From contig CAMJBC010000003.1 of assembly GCA_946403755.1 (NCBI GenBank), positions 1-64,000 on the forward strand: DNA of 64,000 nucleotides, given 5' to 3'. The DNA is from an uncultured Mycoplasmatota bacterium (GTDB taxonomy: Bacteria; Bacillota_I; Bacilli_A; RF39; UBA660). Numbering within the stretch: position 1 is the first letter of the stretch; every line of letters begins with the position of its first letter. Under the pieces are notes generated by a model, which searched no databases, had not been told where the DNA came from, and saw only the letters and a list, made by a program, of their open reading frames with translations. Of this stretch, positions 41,598 through 50,646 are shown piece after piece. Position numbers and translations under genes: made by a program.

Positions 41598-43667
41598 ATG
41601 GATAAAAAAGTTATAGTTAGACAAAATGGATATAAAGATTGTGGACCAGCTTGTTTACTATCTATAATGAGATATTATAACTGTGATGTTTCATTAGATG
41701 AACTATCATATATATTAAAAACAAATAATGAAGGAACAAATGCGTATAACATAATAAATGGCGCTAGGAGTTTTGGTTTTGATGGATATGGATATCATTA
41801 CACATATGAAAAAATAATATCAAATAATGTATCATTTCCAATAATATGCCATGTTAATAAAGATAATATGTATCATTTTATAGTAGTATATGGCATTAAA
41901 AAGAATAGTTTAATTGTTATGGATCCATCTTCTGATATATATAAAATATCAAAAGAACAATTTAAAAAAATATATCTTTCATCCTCATTAATAATATATC
42001 CAGTAAAAAAATTTGATAATATTAGTAACCATAAAATCTTATTTAACTTTATATCATATTATATCTTTTTAGAAAAAAACAAATCTTTCAAAACAATAAT
42101 ATTATCAATATTTGCTATATTTCTAAGTATTATATTAAACTATTATGTATTAATATGCTTAGATATTATATTACCTAACTATAAATATATTTTATTAGTT
42201 AAAATATCTATTATATTTGGTATATTTTACATCTTTAAAAATATAATAAATTATATTAAAAATAAATATATTTTTGATATAGAGCAAAGTATTAGTATTA
42301 ATATAAATAAAGATATTATTAACAAACTATTTAATCTTCCATATCAATTCTTCAAAAATAAATCCACTGGTGAAGTTATACAAAGAGTAAATGATATAAA
42401 ACTATTTAAAGATGTCTTAATAGAGATAATATCTAATATATCCACTAATATATTATTAGTTATAATAAGTATGATAGTATTACTTGTTATAAATGTTAGA
42501 TTATTTTTAATTAATTTTATAAGTATGATTATTTATTATTTAATAATGATTGTTTATAAAGATATTTTTGTTAAACAAACACAAAATATTTTAGAAAAAG
42601 AATCTTTATATAACAAAGTATTAAATGAAAATATATGTGGTTATGAAAGTATTAAAAATATTAATATGATTAATAATTCTTTAGAAAAAATAAAATATAA
42701 TTATAATTTGTATATTAATAAATATAAGTCATATGAATGTACATTAAATAATCAATTATTTTTAAAAGATATTATTATGAGTATATCTTACATATTAACT
42801 ATATTTATGGGTATAGTTTTCATTAATAACAAAATACTATCAATAGGAGAATTTTATTTATTTAATTCAATATTACTTTATTTTACTGAACCATTAAAAA
42901 ATATATTAGATTTATATCCAAATATTAATTATATAAAAAATATATATAACAGAATTAATGATTTATTAATTATAAATAAAAAAGAAGAAGGAGAAATAGT
43001 AGATAATTTTAAAGGAGATATATTTATTGATAATATATCTTATTCACATGATGGCATAAATAATATATTTGAAAATGTTTCTTTTAATATAAAATATGGA
43101 AGTAAATTTTTAGTATATGGCAAGAGTGGTAATGGTAAAAGTACTATTGTAAAAATATTACTCAAATATCTAACTGATTATATAGGAAAAATATATATAG
43201 GTAATGTTAATTTAAAAGATATATCAGAAGAGTCTATAAGTAATAATATGACATATGTATCACAACATAGTTATGTTTATAATGATACATTAGTTAATAA
43301 TATTGTTATGAATAGAAGAGTTGATTATAAAGAATATGAAAAAGTATTAAAAATATGCAATTTAGAATCTTTAAGAGATAGTAAACCACTAAGAAATAAT
43401 TTTATGATAGAAGATGATGGCTTTAATATATCTGGTGGAGAAAGACAAAAAATAGTATTAGCAAGAAGCTTACTTAAGAATAGTAATTATATTATTTTAG
43501 ATGAAGCTTTAAGTGAAGTGGGTATTAAAGAAGAAAAAGAAATTATTAATAATATTTTTTGTAATTTTAAAAATAAAACAATTATATATATTTCTCATAA
43601 AAAAGAAATAATAGATATGTTTGATTTAAAGTACAAATTAGAAAGGAGAAGGGTCAATGATAAATAA
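41598..43667 (+). CDS. Peptidase C39 ABC exporter (bacteriocin processing and export)
   Basis: Cleaves double-glycine leader peptides and exports the mature peptides. 689 residues in three parts. Residues 1-130 are a C39 cysteine protease with the catalytic Cys15 in KDCGPACLL, a His in MYHFIVVYG and DP in VMDPSSD. Residues about 155-430 are the membrane domain. Residues about 470-689 are the ATPase with GKSGNGKST (Walker A), YVSQHSYVYN (Q-loop), ISGGERQKIVLAR (signature), IILDEALSE (Walker B) and ISHK (H-loop). AGGAGG precedes ATG. The stop overlaps the first peptide gene by 11 bases. It is even richer in AT than its neighbours, a possible sign of transfer. Confidence 0.93.
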   Translation: MDKKVIVRQNGYKDCGPACLLSIMRYYNCDVSLDELSYILKTNNEGTNAYNIINGARSFGFDGYGYHYTYEKIISNNVSFPIICHVNKDNMYHFIVVYGIKKNSLIVMDPSSDIYKISKEQFKKIYLSSSLIIYPVKKFDNISNHKILFNFISYYIFLEKNKSFKTIILSIFAIFLSIILNYYVLICLDIILPNYKYILLVKISIIFGIFYIFKNIINYIKNKYIFDIEQSISININKDIINKLFNLPYQFFKNKSTGEVIQRVNDIKLFKDVLIEIISNISTNILLVIISMIVLLVINVRLFLINFISMIIYYLIMIVYKDIFVKQTQNILEKESLYNKVLNENICGYESIKNINMINNSLEKIKYNYNLYINKYKSYECTLNNQLFLKDIIMSISYILTIFMGIVFINNKILSIGEFYLFNSILLYFTEPLKNILDLYPNINYIKNIYNRINDLLIINKKEEGEIVDNFKGDIFIDNISYSHDGINNIFENVSFNIKYGSKFLVYGKSGNGKSTIVKILLKYLTDYIGKIYIGNVNLKDISEESISNNMTYVSQHSYVYNDTLVNNIVMNRRVDYKEYEKVLKICNLESLRDSKPLRNNFMIEDDGFNISGGERQKIVLARSLLKNSNYIILDEALSEVGIKEEKEIINNIFCNFKNKTIIYISHKKEIIDMFDLKYKLERRRVNDK

Positions 43668-43794
43668 TAGTGAACTATTGGAAATAAAAGGAGGAGCAGC
43701 TAAATATTTCTATGGAATAGGTATAGGAGCAATAGTATCATTTATAGTAGGTATTGTAGATGGATATATGAGACCTTTAAGTTGCCACAGATGA
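43657..43794 (+). CDS. Double-glycine bacteriocin peptide A (45 aa)
   Basis: Begins MINNSELLEIKGG, a 13-residue leader ending in the double glycine cut by C39 proteases, with the class II pattern S-E-L-x-E-I-x-G-G. The predicted mature peptide (32 residues) starts AAKYFYG. It has a hydrophobic stretch with two GxxxG motifs (Gly20/Gly24 and Gly32/Gly36) and ends with Cys43, His, Arg. AAAGGAG stands 8 bases before ATG. It overlaps the exporter end and shares ATGA with peptide B. GxxxG motifs and pairing with a second peptide suggest a class IIb two-peptide bacteriocin. No modification enzyme or obvious immunity gene is beside it. Confidence 0.8.
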   Translation: MINNSELLEIKGGAAKYFYGIGIGAIVSFIVGIVDGYMRPLSCHR

Positions 43795-43940
43795 TAGAGA
43801 CAAGTGAATTAATAGAAATAAAAGGAGGGGCTTCCTCAACTTTGCTAAATACTGTTGTAAAAGTAATAACTGCCGCATTAGAACTTGGTAGAACAGTAGG
43901 AACAATTATAAGAAGAACATTAAAAAAGAATGCATGTTAA
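43791..43940 (+). CDS. Double-glycine bacteriocin peptide B (49 aa)
   Basis: Begins MIETSELIEIKGG; residues 5-13 differ from peptide A in only one place, so the leaders share an origin. The predicted mature peptide (36 residues) starts ASSTLLN, is amphipathic and cationic (KK, RR and other basic residues near the C-terminus), holds a GxxxG motif (Gly33/Gly37) and ends in Cys49. ATG overlaps the stop of peptide A (ATGA) without its own SD, so the two are translationally coupled in a fixed ratio. Both mature peptides have a single Cys near the C-terminus, so a disulfide between them is possible. Confidence 0.8.
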   Translation: MIETSELIEIKGGASSTLLNTVVKVITAALELGRTVGTIIRRTLKKNAC

Positions 43941-43967
43941 AAGAGATGATTAATCATCTCTTTTTTT
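43939..43967. terminator. Bidirectional terminator of the bacteriocin operon and gmk
   Basis: Eleven-base-pair stem (43939-43949 with 43954-43964), loop TTAA, seven Ts on the plus strand. The end of gmk lies within it. Confidence 0.85.
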
Positions 43968-44615
43968 ATCAAAATCCATTAATATTTCATGAATTATTTC
44001 TTCTTGATTACCAACATCTAATTCTTCAATTCTATCAACTCTACATTTTTCACAAGTAATAATAGAATTCATTTTATCTAAAGCATCATCTAAATTATCA
44101 TTAACAACTACATAATTATATTTAGATACTTCATTTATTTCTTTATATGCTTTCTTAAATCTTTCAATAACTTGTTCTTTAGTTTCAGTTTGTCTATTAA
44201 CAAGTCTTTCTTTTAATACTTTCATTGAAGGCGGCATTACGAATATAAATACAGCATCTTTTCTTTTCTCATTTACTTTTCTAGCACCTTCAATATCTAT
44301 TTCTAAAATAACATCAGTTCCTTTGTTGAGATGTTTATCTACAAAATCTGATTGAGTTCCATAATATTTATCATTATATACCATAGCATATTCTAAATAT
44401 TTATCTTTTTTAATATTATCTTTAAATTCTTTTGGTGTTATGAAATTATAATCAACGCCATCTTTTTCTTCACCTCTAGGACTTCTAGTAGTATCAGATA
44501 TAGATAATGTAATATTATCTCTTTTTTCAAGTAACATTTGGACTAGGGTAGATTTACCACAACCAGAAGGTCCAGATATAACAATTAATAAACCATTTTC
44601 TTTTCTTTTAATCAT
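43950..44615 (-). CDS. gmk: Guanylate kinase
   Basis: Makes GDP from GMP and ATP in the cytoplasm. 221 residues. The P-loop ISGPSGCGKSTL, the GMP-binding SDTTRSPRGEEKDGVDYNFI and the DVILEIDIEGA stretch are typical. The C-terminal extension (about residues 190-221) has a C-x2-C pair (TCEKC), uncommon in Gmk, and is acidic. GGAAG precedes ATG on the minus strand. The start overlaps the end of the upstream gene by 8 bases. Confidence 0.93.
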   Translation of the reverse strand: MIKRKENGLLIVISGPSGCGKSTLVQMLLEKRDNITLSISDTTRSPRGEEKDGVDYNFITPKEFKDNIKKDKYLEYAMVYNDKYYGTQSDFVDKHLNKGTDVILEIDIEGARKVNEKRKDAVFIFVMPPSMKVLKERLVNRQTETKEQVIERFKKAYKEINEVSKYNYVVVNDNLDDALDKMNSIITCEKCRVDRIEELDVGNQEEIIHEILMDFDKKRDD

Positions 44616-45177
44616 GAATTTTTCTTCCTTCTCTTAAATCAGCTGAATATGATAAAGCTTTAGCCCAAGCAAGTAATTGTTCATTAGCAGCTCTAATTTC
44701 TTCCTTTATCTTATTTGGAGCAACATAACAACCTTTTTCATCAACTTTTTTATGCCATTTTCGAACAATAGTATAATTTTCACCTTGAATTAATTCAAAT
44801 CCATCTGGGACATCAATGTTAAAAGAATAAAACTTAGGAAAGAATACATAGGTACGAGCTTGATCATATATATAAACAAATTTGATTTTGTTTCCTTCCA
44901 CACTTGTTACTCTAACAGTCCAACCTTGCATATACATTTCAAACATAAAATCTTTAACAGTTTGCCCATCTTTTAATGTTTCTTCACGTTCATAATTTTC
45001 AATAAACATTTGATCACTATGACCAGAACAACATTCAGATGTTTCATATCCTTTTTTTCTTAATTCAGCAATAGTAGGAGCAATTAAAGTATCACATAGA
45101 AATTCTTCTTCTCCAAAAGGAGTATATTCATTACTTTGTGTATTAAAAATGACATGTTCACTATTATTATATGCCAT
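44608..45177 (-). CDS. Hypothetical protein upstream of gmk
   Basis: A 189-residue soluble protein. The N-terminal part contains LRKKGYETSECCSGHSD (about residues 38-56), a Cys/His-rich sequence that could bind metal, and the rest is a beta-rich domain with FVYIYDQART and IVRKWHKK. AGAGGTG precedes ATG on the minus strand. It is cotranscribed with gmk. I recall similar hypothetical proteins in Firmicutes but know no function. Confidence 0.65.
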   Translation of the reverse strand: MAYNNSEHVIFNTQSNEYTPFGEEEFLCDTLIAPTIAELRKKGYETSECCSGHSDQMFIENYEREETLKDGQTVKDFMFEMYMQGWTVRVTSVEGNKIKFVYIYDQARTYVFFPKFYSFNIDVPDGFELIQGENYTIVRKWHKKVDEKGCYVAPNKIKEEIRAANEQLLAWAKALSYSADLREGRKIHD

Positions 45178-45275
45178 ACATTCACCTCTAATTTAATATT
45201 AATATAATTAATAAATTAAATCAAACGATATTGAATAGTTTTAATAAAAATACTATAATTAATATGGTGATTAAA

Positions 45276-45812
45276 ATGGAAAAGACAGATAATAAACAAG
45301 TAGTAAACAAAAAAGAAATAGTAAAAAAATTATTAAAACAAGAAATAAGTGCTGATGATGAATCAGATCTAATTGAGATGTTAATAGAAAAACCTATTAC
45401 AATTGATGTAGATAAGCAAGAAGATAAAGATTTAACAAGAGGGGAGAAATTAGCTGATAAATTATCTGAAGTAGCAGGTTCTTGGGGATTTATAATAGGT
45501 TTCACATTATTTATAGTAGGTTGGATTATTATTAATTTAGTAATAATGAGAAAGGCAATGGATCCATACCCATTTATACTTCTAAATTTAATGCTTTCTT
45601 GTTTAGCATCATTACAAGCTCCTATTATTATGATGAGTCAAAATAGACAAGCTAAGAAAGATAGTATTAGAAATCAAAATGACTATCAAGTAGATTTAAA
45701 GAGTGAACTTATTTTAGAAAAATTACATGATGAAGTACAAGAATGTTTAAAAACTCAAAGACAAATTTTAAGATTATTACAATCTGATGAAGAAGAGAAT
45801 AAAGATAAATAA
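45276..45812 (+). CDS. DUF1003-family membrane protein
   Basis: A 178-residue protein with an acidic N-terminal third, then the DUF1003 core: RGEKLADKLSEVAGSWGFII, two membrane segments (about residues 70-92 and 100-120) separated by a short loop with DPYPFILLN, and the conserved LQAPIIMMSQNRQA. A helical C-terminus follows. The function of the family is not known. GGTGAT fixes ATG 45276; the frame from 45231 starts before the -10 box (TATAATTAATATGGTGA). Its start is divergent from the gene at 44608-45177. Confidence 0.88.
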   Translation: MEKTDNKQVVNKKEIVKKLLKQEISADDESDLIEMLIEKPITIDVDKQEDKDLTRGEKLADKLSEVAGSWGFIIGFTLFIVGWIIINLVIMRKAMDPYPFILLNLMLSCLASLQAPIIMMSQNRQAKKDSIRNQNDYQVDLKSELILEKLHDEVQECLKTQRQILRLLQSDEEENKDK

Positions 45813-45833
45813 CACTTTACAGTGTTATTTTTA
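45807..45833 (+). terminator. Terminator after DUF1003 gene
   Basis: Stem 45807-45816 with 45821-45830, loop TTAC, T run. Confidence 0.8.
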
Positions 45834-45869
45834 TTTGTATCAAAAATGTTACATGGTGTGTAAACCCAA

Positions 45870-45885
45870 GTATCATAAATGATAC
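45870..45885. promoter_or_regulatory. Palindrome upstream of the ANL gene promoter
   Basis: GTATCATAAATGATAC is a perfect inverted repeat (seven-base arms, AA centre). It ends 7 bases before a promoter, TTGATT (45893-45898), 17 bases, TATATT (45916-45921). This is a typical place for an operator, though a half-site (TTTGTATC, 45836-45842 region) may add a second contact. The regulator is unknown. Confidence 0.5.
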
Positions 45886-45946
45886 AAAACATTTGATTTT
45901 CCCTAAAAAACGTGATATATTATTTTGCACAAGGAGAGATTATTTA

Positions 45947-47827
45947 ATGACAAAAGAAGAATTAATTAGGGAAAGAGAAAGATTATCAAGAATAGCATAT
46001 GATTCTTTAAACGTATCAAATAAGAGTTCAAATAAGCCTCTTACTGGATATCCAAGTATTGATATGCCACATACTTTAAATTCTACTTTCTTTGAAAAAA
46101 ATCCAATTATTCCAAGTATAGATATGGTGACTATTCTACGTTTATTAAGTAGAAAGTTTAGAGGTAATCCTTCTATAGATTGTGATAATCTACATGCAAC
46201 TTATCAAGAATTATTGGATGATGCTCATACTTTAAGCTTAGCTTATAGAGAATTGGGCGTTAGTAAGAAAGATATTGTTACATTACCATTACCTAGTAAT
46301 TATCAAGCAATTGCTTCTTTCTTAGCTCTTAATGAAATTGGTGCAATAACTACTTTTGTTGATACCTTTTCAAGTAAAGAAGAAATTATAGAGTTTTTAA
46401 ATGAGTATGAATCACCAATATTAGTTGGTTATGATATGAATGATGAAGATATTAAAGATATTGTTAAAAAGTCACATGTTAAAAATGTTATAAATTTAAG
46501 TAGACAATTAACAGATTCTAGAGATATATCTGCTGATTATAGAAATACAAATAGTGATGTTATAGATTTTCATACATTAGGAAGTATTGCTAAGCATCAA
46601 AGAGATTTACCACATTTACCAAATAAAGGTTCTGATGATGCACTTATTCTTTATACAAGTGGATCAACAGGTAAATCTAAAGCTGTTGTTTTAACAAATA
46701 AAAATATTTTAGCTGCACAAATGTATGCAGGAAATACTAGCCATACTGAAAATATAACTGGAAAGAAAACAATGACCTGTGTTCCTTTAAGATATCCTTA
46801 TGGAATGGTTACATCTTTGCTAACATCATTGTTATGGGGTAAAGAAGCTATTATGACTCCTGGATGGGATACAAATACAGTTTCATACTATTATTCTAAG
46901 GGTGGAAACATTATATTTGGAAGTCCAGCAGTACTTGAATTAACAGAAAGATTTTTACCTAAAGATTATGATTTATCTCATGTTTCACATTTTATTTCTG
47001 GTGGAGATTTCTTGACACTAGAACGTGCTGCAAGAGGATATAGTTTTTTCCATGAACATGGTAATGATACTGTAGAAATTGGAAATGGTTGTGGAAATGC
47101 TGAAACTGTAAGTATAGGTTCTACTCCTGTAGGTGTTCCGTTGAAACAATCAACAGCAGGAAAAATGTTAGTAGGTTCAACAGCTATGATTATTGATAAA
47201 GATATTTCAGATGAAGAACCAATAGTACGTCCTGAACTATTAAAAGAGAAAAAGTACAATGAGATTGGCGAGTTATGTATAGCTGGAGATCATGTATTTA
47301 AAGAATATTTTGGTGAACCATATAAAACACAATGTGCTAAATTTGTTAAAGATGGAAAAGTATTCTTTAGAACTGGTACCTTAGGCTTTATAGATAAAGA
47401 TGGATATTTTACTCCAACTGATAGAAAATCAAGATTTTATATTAGAAGCACTGGACATAAAGTATATATGGATAAAATTCAAAGATTACTTGTAAAAGCT
47501 GATGAAAGAGTGCTTGATACTGCAGTAGTTAAAGTGCCTAATGAAAATGAATTATATGTTAATGCTGCATATATTGTTTTACCAGAAGGTGTTGAACCAA
47601 CTGATGAATTAAAAGCAGAGATTTTAGAACATTTATCTGCTCCAATTTTAGTAAATGGGGCTTTTGAACAATTAAAAGAATATGAAATACCAAGATATGT
47701 TGAGTTTGTTGAAGAAATTCCAAAATTACCTGGAATAGAAAAACCAAACTATCAATTATTGGAAGAACAAGCTCAATCTCTTGGCGAAAAACAAATGGTT
47801 CTTTTAAGAAAACCAAAAGTGAATTAA
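45947..47827 (+). CDS. ANL-superfamily adenylate-forming enzyme (acyl-CoA synthetase-like)
   Basis: A 626-residue cytoplasmic enzyme of the ANL family, which activates carboxylic acids as acyl-AMP. The phosphate-binding loop LYTSGSTGKSKAVVLT (about residue 235), the A5 region GNGCGNAETVS, the hinge R in DRKSRFYIRSTGHKVY and a C-terminal Lys in LPGIEKPNY are present. At the place of the nearly invariant Y-R-T-G-D, whose Asp holds the ribose, the sequence is FRTGTLGFID (Thr478). AAGGAGAG precedes ATG 45947; the frame from 45893 would begin in the -35 box. No carrier-protein gene is nearby, so a CoA-ligase-like role is a guess. Confidence 0.75.
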   Translation: MTKEELIRERERLSRIAYDSLNVSNKSSNKPLTGYPSIDMPHTLNSTFFEKNPIIPSIDMVTILRLLSRKFRGNPSIDCDNLHATYQELLDDAHTLSLAYRELGVSKKDIVTLPLPSNYQAIASFLALNEIGAITTFVDTFSSKEEIIEFLNEYESPILVGYDMNDEDIKDIVKKSHVKNVINLSRQLTDSRDISADYRNTNSDVIDFHTLGSIAKHQRDLPHLPNKGSDDALILYTSGSTGKSKAVVLTNKNILAAQMYAGNTSHTENITGKKTMTCVPLRYPYGMVTSLLTSLLWGKEAIMTPGWDTNTVSYYYSKGGNIIFGSPAVLELTERFLPKDYDLSHVSHFISGGDFLTLERAARGYSFFHEHGNDTVEIGNGCGNAETVSIGSTPVGVPLKQSTAGKMLVGSTAMIIDKDISDEEPIVRPELLKEKKYNEIGELCIAGDHVFKEYFGEPYKTQCAKFVKDGKVFFRTGTLGFIDKDGYFTPTDRKSRFYIRSTGHKVYMDKIQRLLVKADERVLDTAVVKVPNENELYVNAAYIVLPEGVEPTDELKAEILEHLSAPILVNGAFEQLKEYEIPRYVEFVEEIPKLPGIEKPNYQLLEEQAQSLGEKQMVLLRKPKVN

Positions 47828-47828
47828 A

Positions 47829-47862
47829 AAAAAGTAAAAAGTAATTTATTTTTACTTTTTTT
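47829..47862 (+). terminator. Terminator after ANL gene
   Basis: Twelve-base-pair A/T-rich stem (47829-47840 with 47849-47860) and a T run. Confidence 0.7.
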
Positions 47863-47896
47863 ATGTTATAATGTTTATGATAGAAGAGGTGTAATT

Positions 47897-50065
47897 ATGG
47901 GTAGTGGGGTATTTTTTCCAATATGTGGTTTATCAATTATAATAATAATTATTATTGCATTTAATACAAAGCCACATATTAAAAGTAGTGAAACAACTTT
48001 ATATAGTAGGTTAATTATTGCTAATGTAATTGGTTTAATATTAGAATTAGCTTGTGCTTATGCATGTAGAATTTATGAAACACATCAATTTGTGAGCTCA
48101 TTAATATTAAAATCATACCTAGTATATTTAATAGCATGGACTGCAATATTTACTACATATGTAGTAACTGTTTCTTCAGATAATGTTGAAAAGAAAATTC
48201 ATGTAATACATGGTATATTTTTAACAATAGTTATAGCTGCAATTTATATATTACCTATAACAGCTGTTGTAAAAAATGGTGGACAAGTATTTTATAGTGA
48301 AGGAACTAGTGTAGATTTTTCATATCTAGTTAGTTTTGTATATGTTGTAATTATTATGATTGTTTTATTGAAGAATATTAGAAATTTAATTCAAAAAAAA
48401 TACTTACCAGTCTTACTATTCTTTGTAATTGGAACGGCCTCTATTTTAATTCAAAAGAGTCATCCTGAATTATTGTTATTAACTTATGCTGAAACAATAA
48501 TTTGTTTAGTTATGTACTTTACTATTGAAAACCCAGATGTAAAACTTGTTGAATTAGAAAAACAAGCTAAAGAGAATGCTATTATGGCTAGTAGAGCTAA
48601 ATCTGAATTCTTAAGTAGTATGTCACATGAGCTTAGAACACCACTTAATGCTATTGTTGGTTTAAGTGAAGATGTTGAATCATTTAAAGAGGAAGTACCA
48701 CTTGATGTTAGAGAAGACTCTGCTGATATTATTAATGCATCTAATACATTACTTGAATTAATAGGTGGTATCTTAGATTTAAGTAAAATTGAAAGTGGAA
48801 AATTAGAAATAGTTGAAAGTGATTATGATCCTAAAGAAGAAATTGAATCACTTATTAAAATACAAAGAACTAAAGTTGCTGAAAAGCCTTTACAATTTAA
48901 TACTAATATAGATCCTAATATACCTGATGTATTATTTGGAGATAGATTAAGAATTAAACAAATTCTTAACAACTTAATTAGTAATGCTATTAAATATACA
49001 GAAAAAGGACATATTGATTTTAGTGCATCATGGGATAAAGCTTCAGGTTCATTAGTTATTAAAGTAGCTGATACTGGACGTGGTATTAAACCTGAAGATA
49101 TGGATAAATTATTTGCTAAGTTTGAAAGATTACAAGTTGAAAAAGTATCTTCTGTACAAGGTACTGGACTTGGTTTATCTATTACAAAAGATTTAATTGA
49201 ATTAATGGGTGGAACTATTACTGTAGATAGTGAATATGGAAAAGGTAGTACATTTAATGTAATTATTCCTCAAAAGATTGGTAGTAGAGAAGCTTTAGAT
49301 AAAGCAAAAGAAGAACAAGAAAATAGTGTGCCAAAAGATTTGAATTATAGTGGTAAGACTATTCTTATTGTTGATGATAATCCTTTAAATATTAAAGTTT
49401 TAAGAAAAGCTATTAAAGCATATAATTTTGTTGTAGATGAAGGTTCTAATGGACAAGAAGCTATCAATAAAATTAAATCTGGTAATAAATATGACATTAT
49501 CATGATGGATATTTTAATGCCTATTATGGGCGGTGCTGAAGCAATAGCTAATTTAAAACAAATAGCTGGATTTAATACACCTGTAGTTGCTTTAACAGCA
49601 GATGCTATGACAGGTGCTAAAGAAAAATATATGGGAATGGGATTCAATGATTATTTAGCTAAACCATTCTCAAGAGATATGATTGCTAAAAAATTATATG
49701 AAATATTAGGTAGTGGAAATCCTGGACCAGTTGCTCAAGCAGTTCCAACATTAGAAGAAACTATTAAACCTAATGATGTTAATGCTGCTAATAATAATTT
49801 ACAAGAACAACAAATTATGATGAGTATGGGTCCATCACAACAACCTGTTGCACCACAACCTCAAGTAGTATATGCTCAACCTGTATATACTCAACCAATG
49901 TATGTAGGGCAACCAAATGGTGGACAAGTAGTATATACACAACCTGTATACACTCAACCAGTTTACGTTCAACCACAACCACAAGTTGCGCCACAACCTC
50001 AAGCACCAGTACAACCACAACCTGAGGTTCAACAAACAAATAATGGTGATGAGGGAGTGTTATAA
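47897..50065 (+). CDS. Hybrid sensor histidine kinase with Pro/Gln-rich tail
   Basis: A 722-residue membrane kinase. About six N-terminal membrane segments (residues 1-215) are followed by HisKA with the phosphorylated His in SSMSHELRTPLNA (about residue 245), HATPase_c with NLISNAIKYTEKG, DTGRGI and GTGLGLSI, and a receiver domain (about residues 490-610) with MMDILMP (Asp phosphate acceptor) and AKPF. A low-complexity tail (about 620-722) holds repeats of QPVYTQPVY. AGAGGTG precedes ATG. The stop overlaps the next gene, an Hpt-like protein (TAATG). Hybrid kinases are not common in low-GC Gram-positives. The output regulator is not in the window. Confidence 0.92.
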   Translation: MGSGVFFPICGLSIIIIIIIAFNTKPHIKSSETTLYSRLIIANVIGLILELACAYACRIYETHQFVSSLILKSYLVYLIAWTAIFTTYVVTVSSDNVEKKIHVIHGIFLTIVIAAIYILPITAVVKNGGQVFYSEGTSVDFSYLVSFVYVVIIMIVLLKNIRNLIQKKYLPVLLFFVIGTASILIQKSHPELLLLTYAETIICLVMYFTIENPDVKLVELEKQAKENAIMASRAKSEFLSSMSHELRTPLNAIVGLSEDVESFKEEVPLDVREDSADIINASNTLLELIGGILDLSKIESGKLEIVESDYDPKEEIESLIKIQRTKVAEKPLQFNTNIDPNIPDVLFGDRLRIKQILNNLISNAIKYTEKGHIDFSASWDKASGSLVIKVADTGRGIKPEDMDKLFAKFERLQVEKVSSVQGTGLGLSITKDLIELMGGTITVDSEYGKGSTFNVIIPQKIGSREALDKAKEEQENSVPKDLNYSGKTILIVDDNPLNIKVLRKAIKAYNFVVDEGSNGQEAINKIKSGNKYDIIMMDILMPIMGGAEAIANLKQIAGFNTPVVALTADAMTGAKEKYMGMGFNDYLAKPFSRDMIAKKLYEILGSGNPGPVAQAVPTLEETIKPNDVNAANNNLQEQQIMMSMGPSQQPVAPQPQVVYAQPVYTQPMYVGQPNGGQVVYTQPVYTQPVYVQPQPQVAPQPQAPVQPQPEVQQTNNGDEGVL

Positions 50066-50562
50066 TGGCATTGTTTTCAAGTGATGAAGAATCTATAAGT
50101 GAAGAACTTTTAAAGAAAAGTAAAGATGCATCAGCATCTGCTCAAGAAGTAGTTATAAATGGAAATGATGCTGATTCTAATGATCCTGATAAAGATGTTT
50201 ATAATAAAAGAGGACTTGCATATTTAGAAGTAAATGGTATTAAAGCAAATGACGCAATTGATATATTAGGAAATAAAGATGCTTTTGTTTCTAGATTAAA
50301 AGATTTTGCTAGCTTAGCTAAAACTAAGTATGGTAATCTTATGGAAAGTAAAGCAACTATGAATATGGAAAAATATTCAATTGATTCAGGAATTCTTAAA
50401 AAAGAATGTAATTATTTAGGAATTGAAAAATTATTCATAATGGCAAAGACTCATGAACAAAAATCTAGATTAGGAGATACTAATTATGTTATTGAAAACT
50501 TCAAAGATTATGAAGATGAAATAATGAGGGTAATTAAATTAGTTGATGAATATTTAGCATAG
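50065..50562 (+). CDS. Hpt-like protein lacking the phosphoacceptor His
   Basis: A 165-residue protein. The first 50 residues are acidic and disordered. The rest reads as a histidine phosphotransfer (Hpt) helical bundle: VNGIKANDAIDILGNKDAF, then KYSIDSGILKKECNYLGI and a final helix. In Hpt domains the middle segment is of the form Y-x-I-x-V-H-x-L-K-S-x-x-x-Y-x-G. Here the His position is Gly109, while LK and YLG are kept. His130 (AKTHEQKS) lies on the next helix. It is translationally coupled to the hybrid kinase. It may be a decoy or a binding partner that cannot accept phosphate. Confidence 0.65.
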   Translation: MALFSSDEESISEELLKKSKDASASAQEVVINGNDADSNDPDKDVYNKRGLAYLEVNGIKANDAIDILGNKDAFVSRLKDFASLAKTKYGNLMESKATMNMEKYSIDSGILKKECNYLGIEKLFIMAKTHEQKSRLGDTNYVIENFKDYEDEIMRVIKLVDEYLA

Positions 50563-50580
50563 CAAGAGCTATGCTTTTTA
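50556..50580 (+). terminator. Terminator after Hpt-like gene
   Basis: Stem AGCATAGC/GCTATGCT (50556-50563 with 50568-50575), loop AAGA, T run. It overlaps the stop codon. Confidence 0.85.
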
Positions 50581-50646
50581 TTTTGCATTGTAAATTGAAA
50601 ATATATAATAAATGTAGTAAAATATTTATAGAAGGAAAAGGGTATT

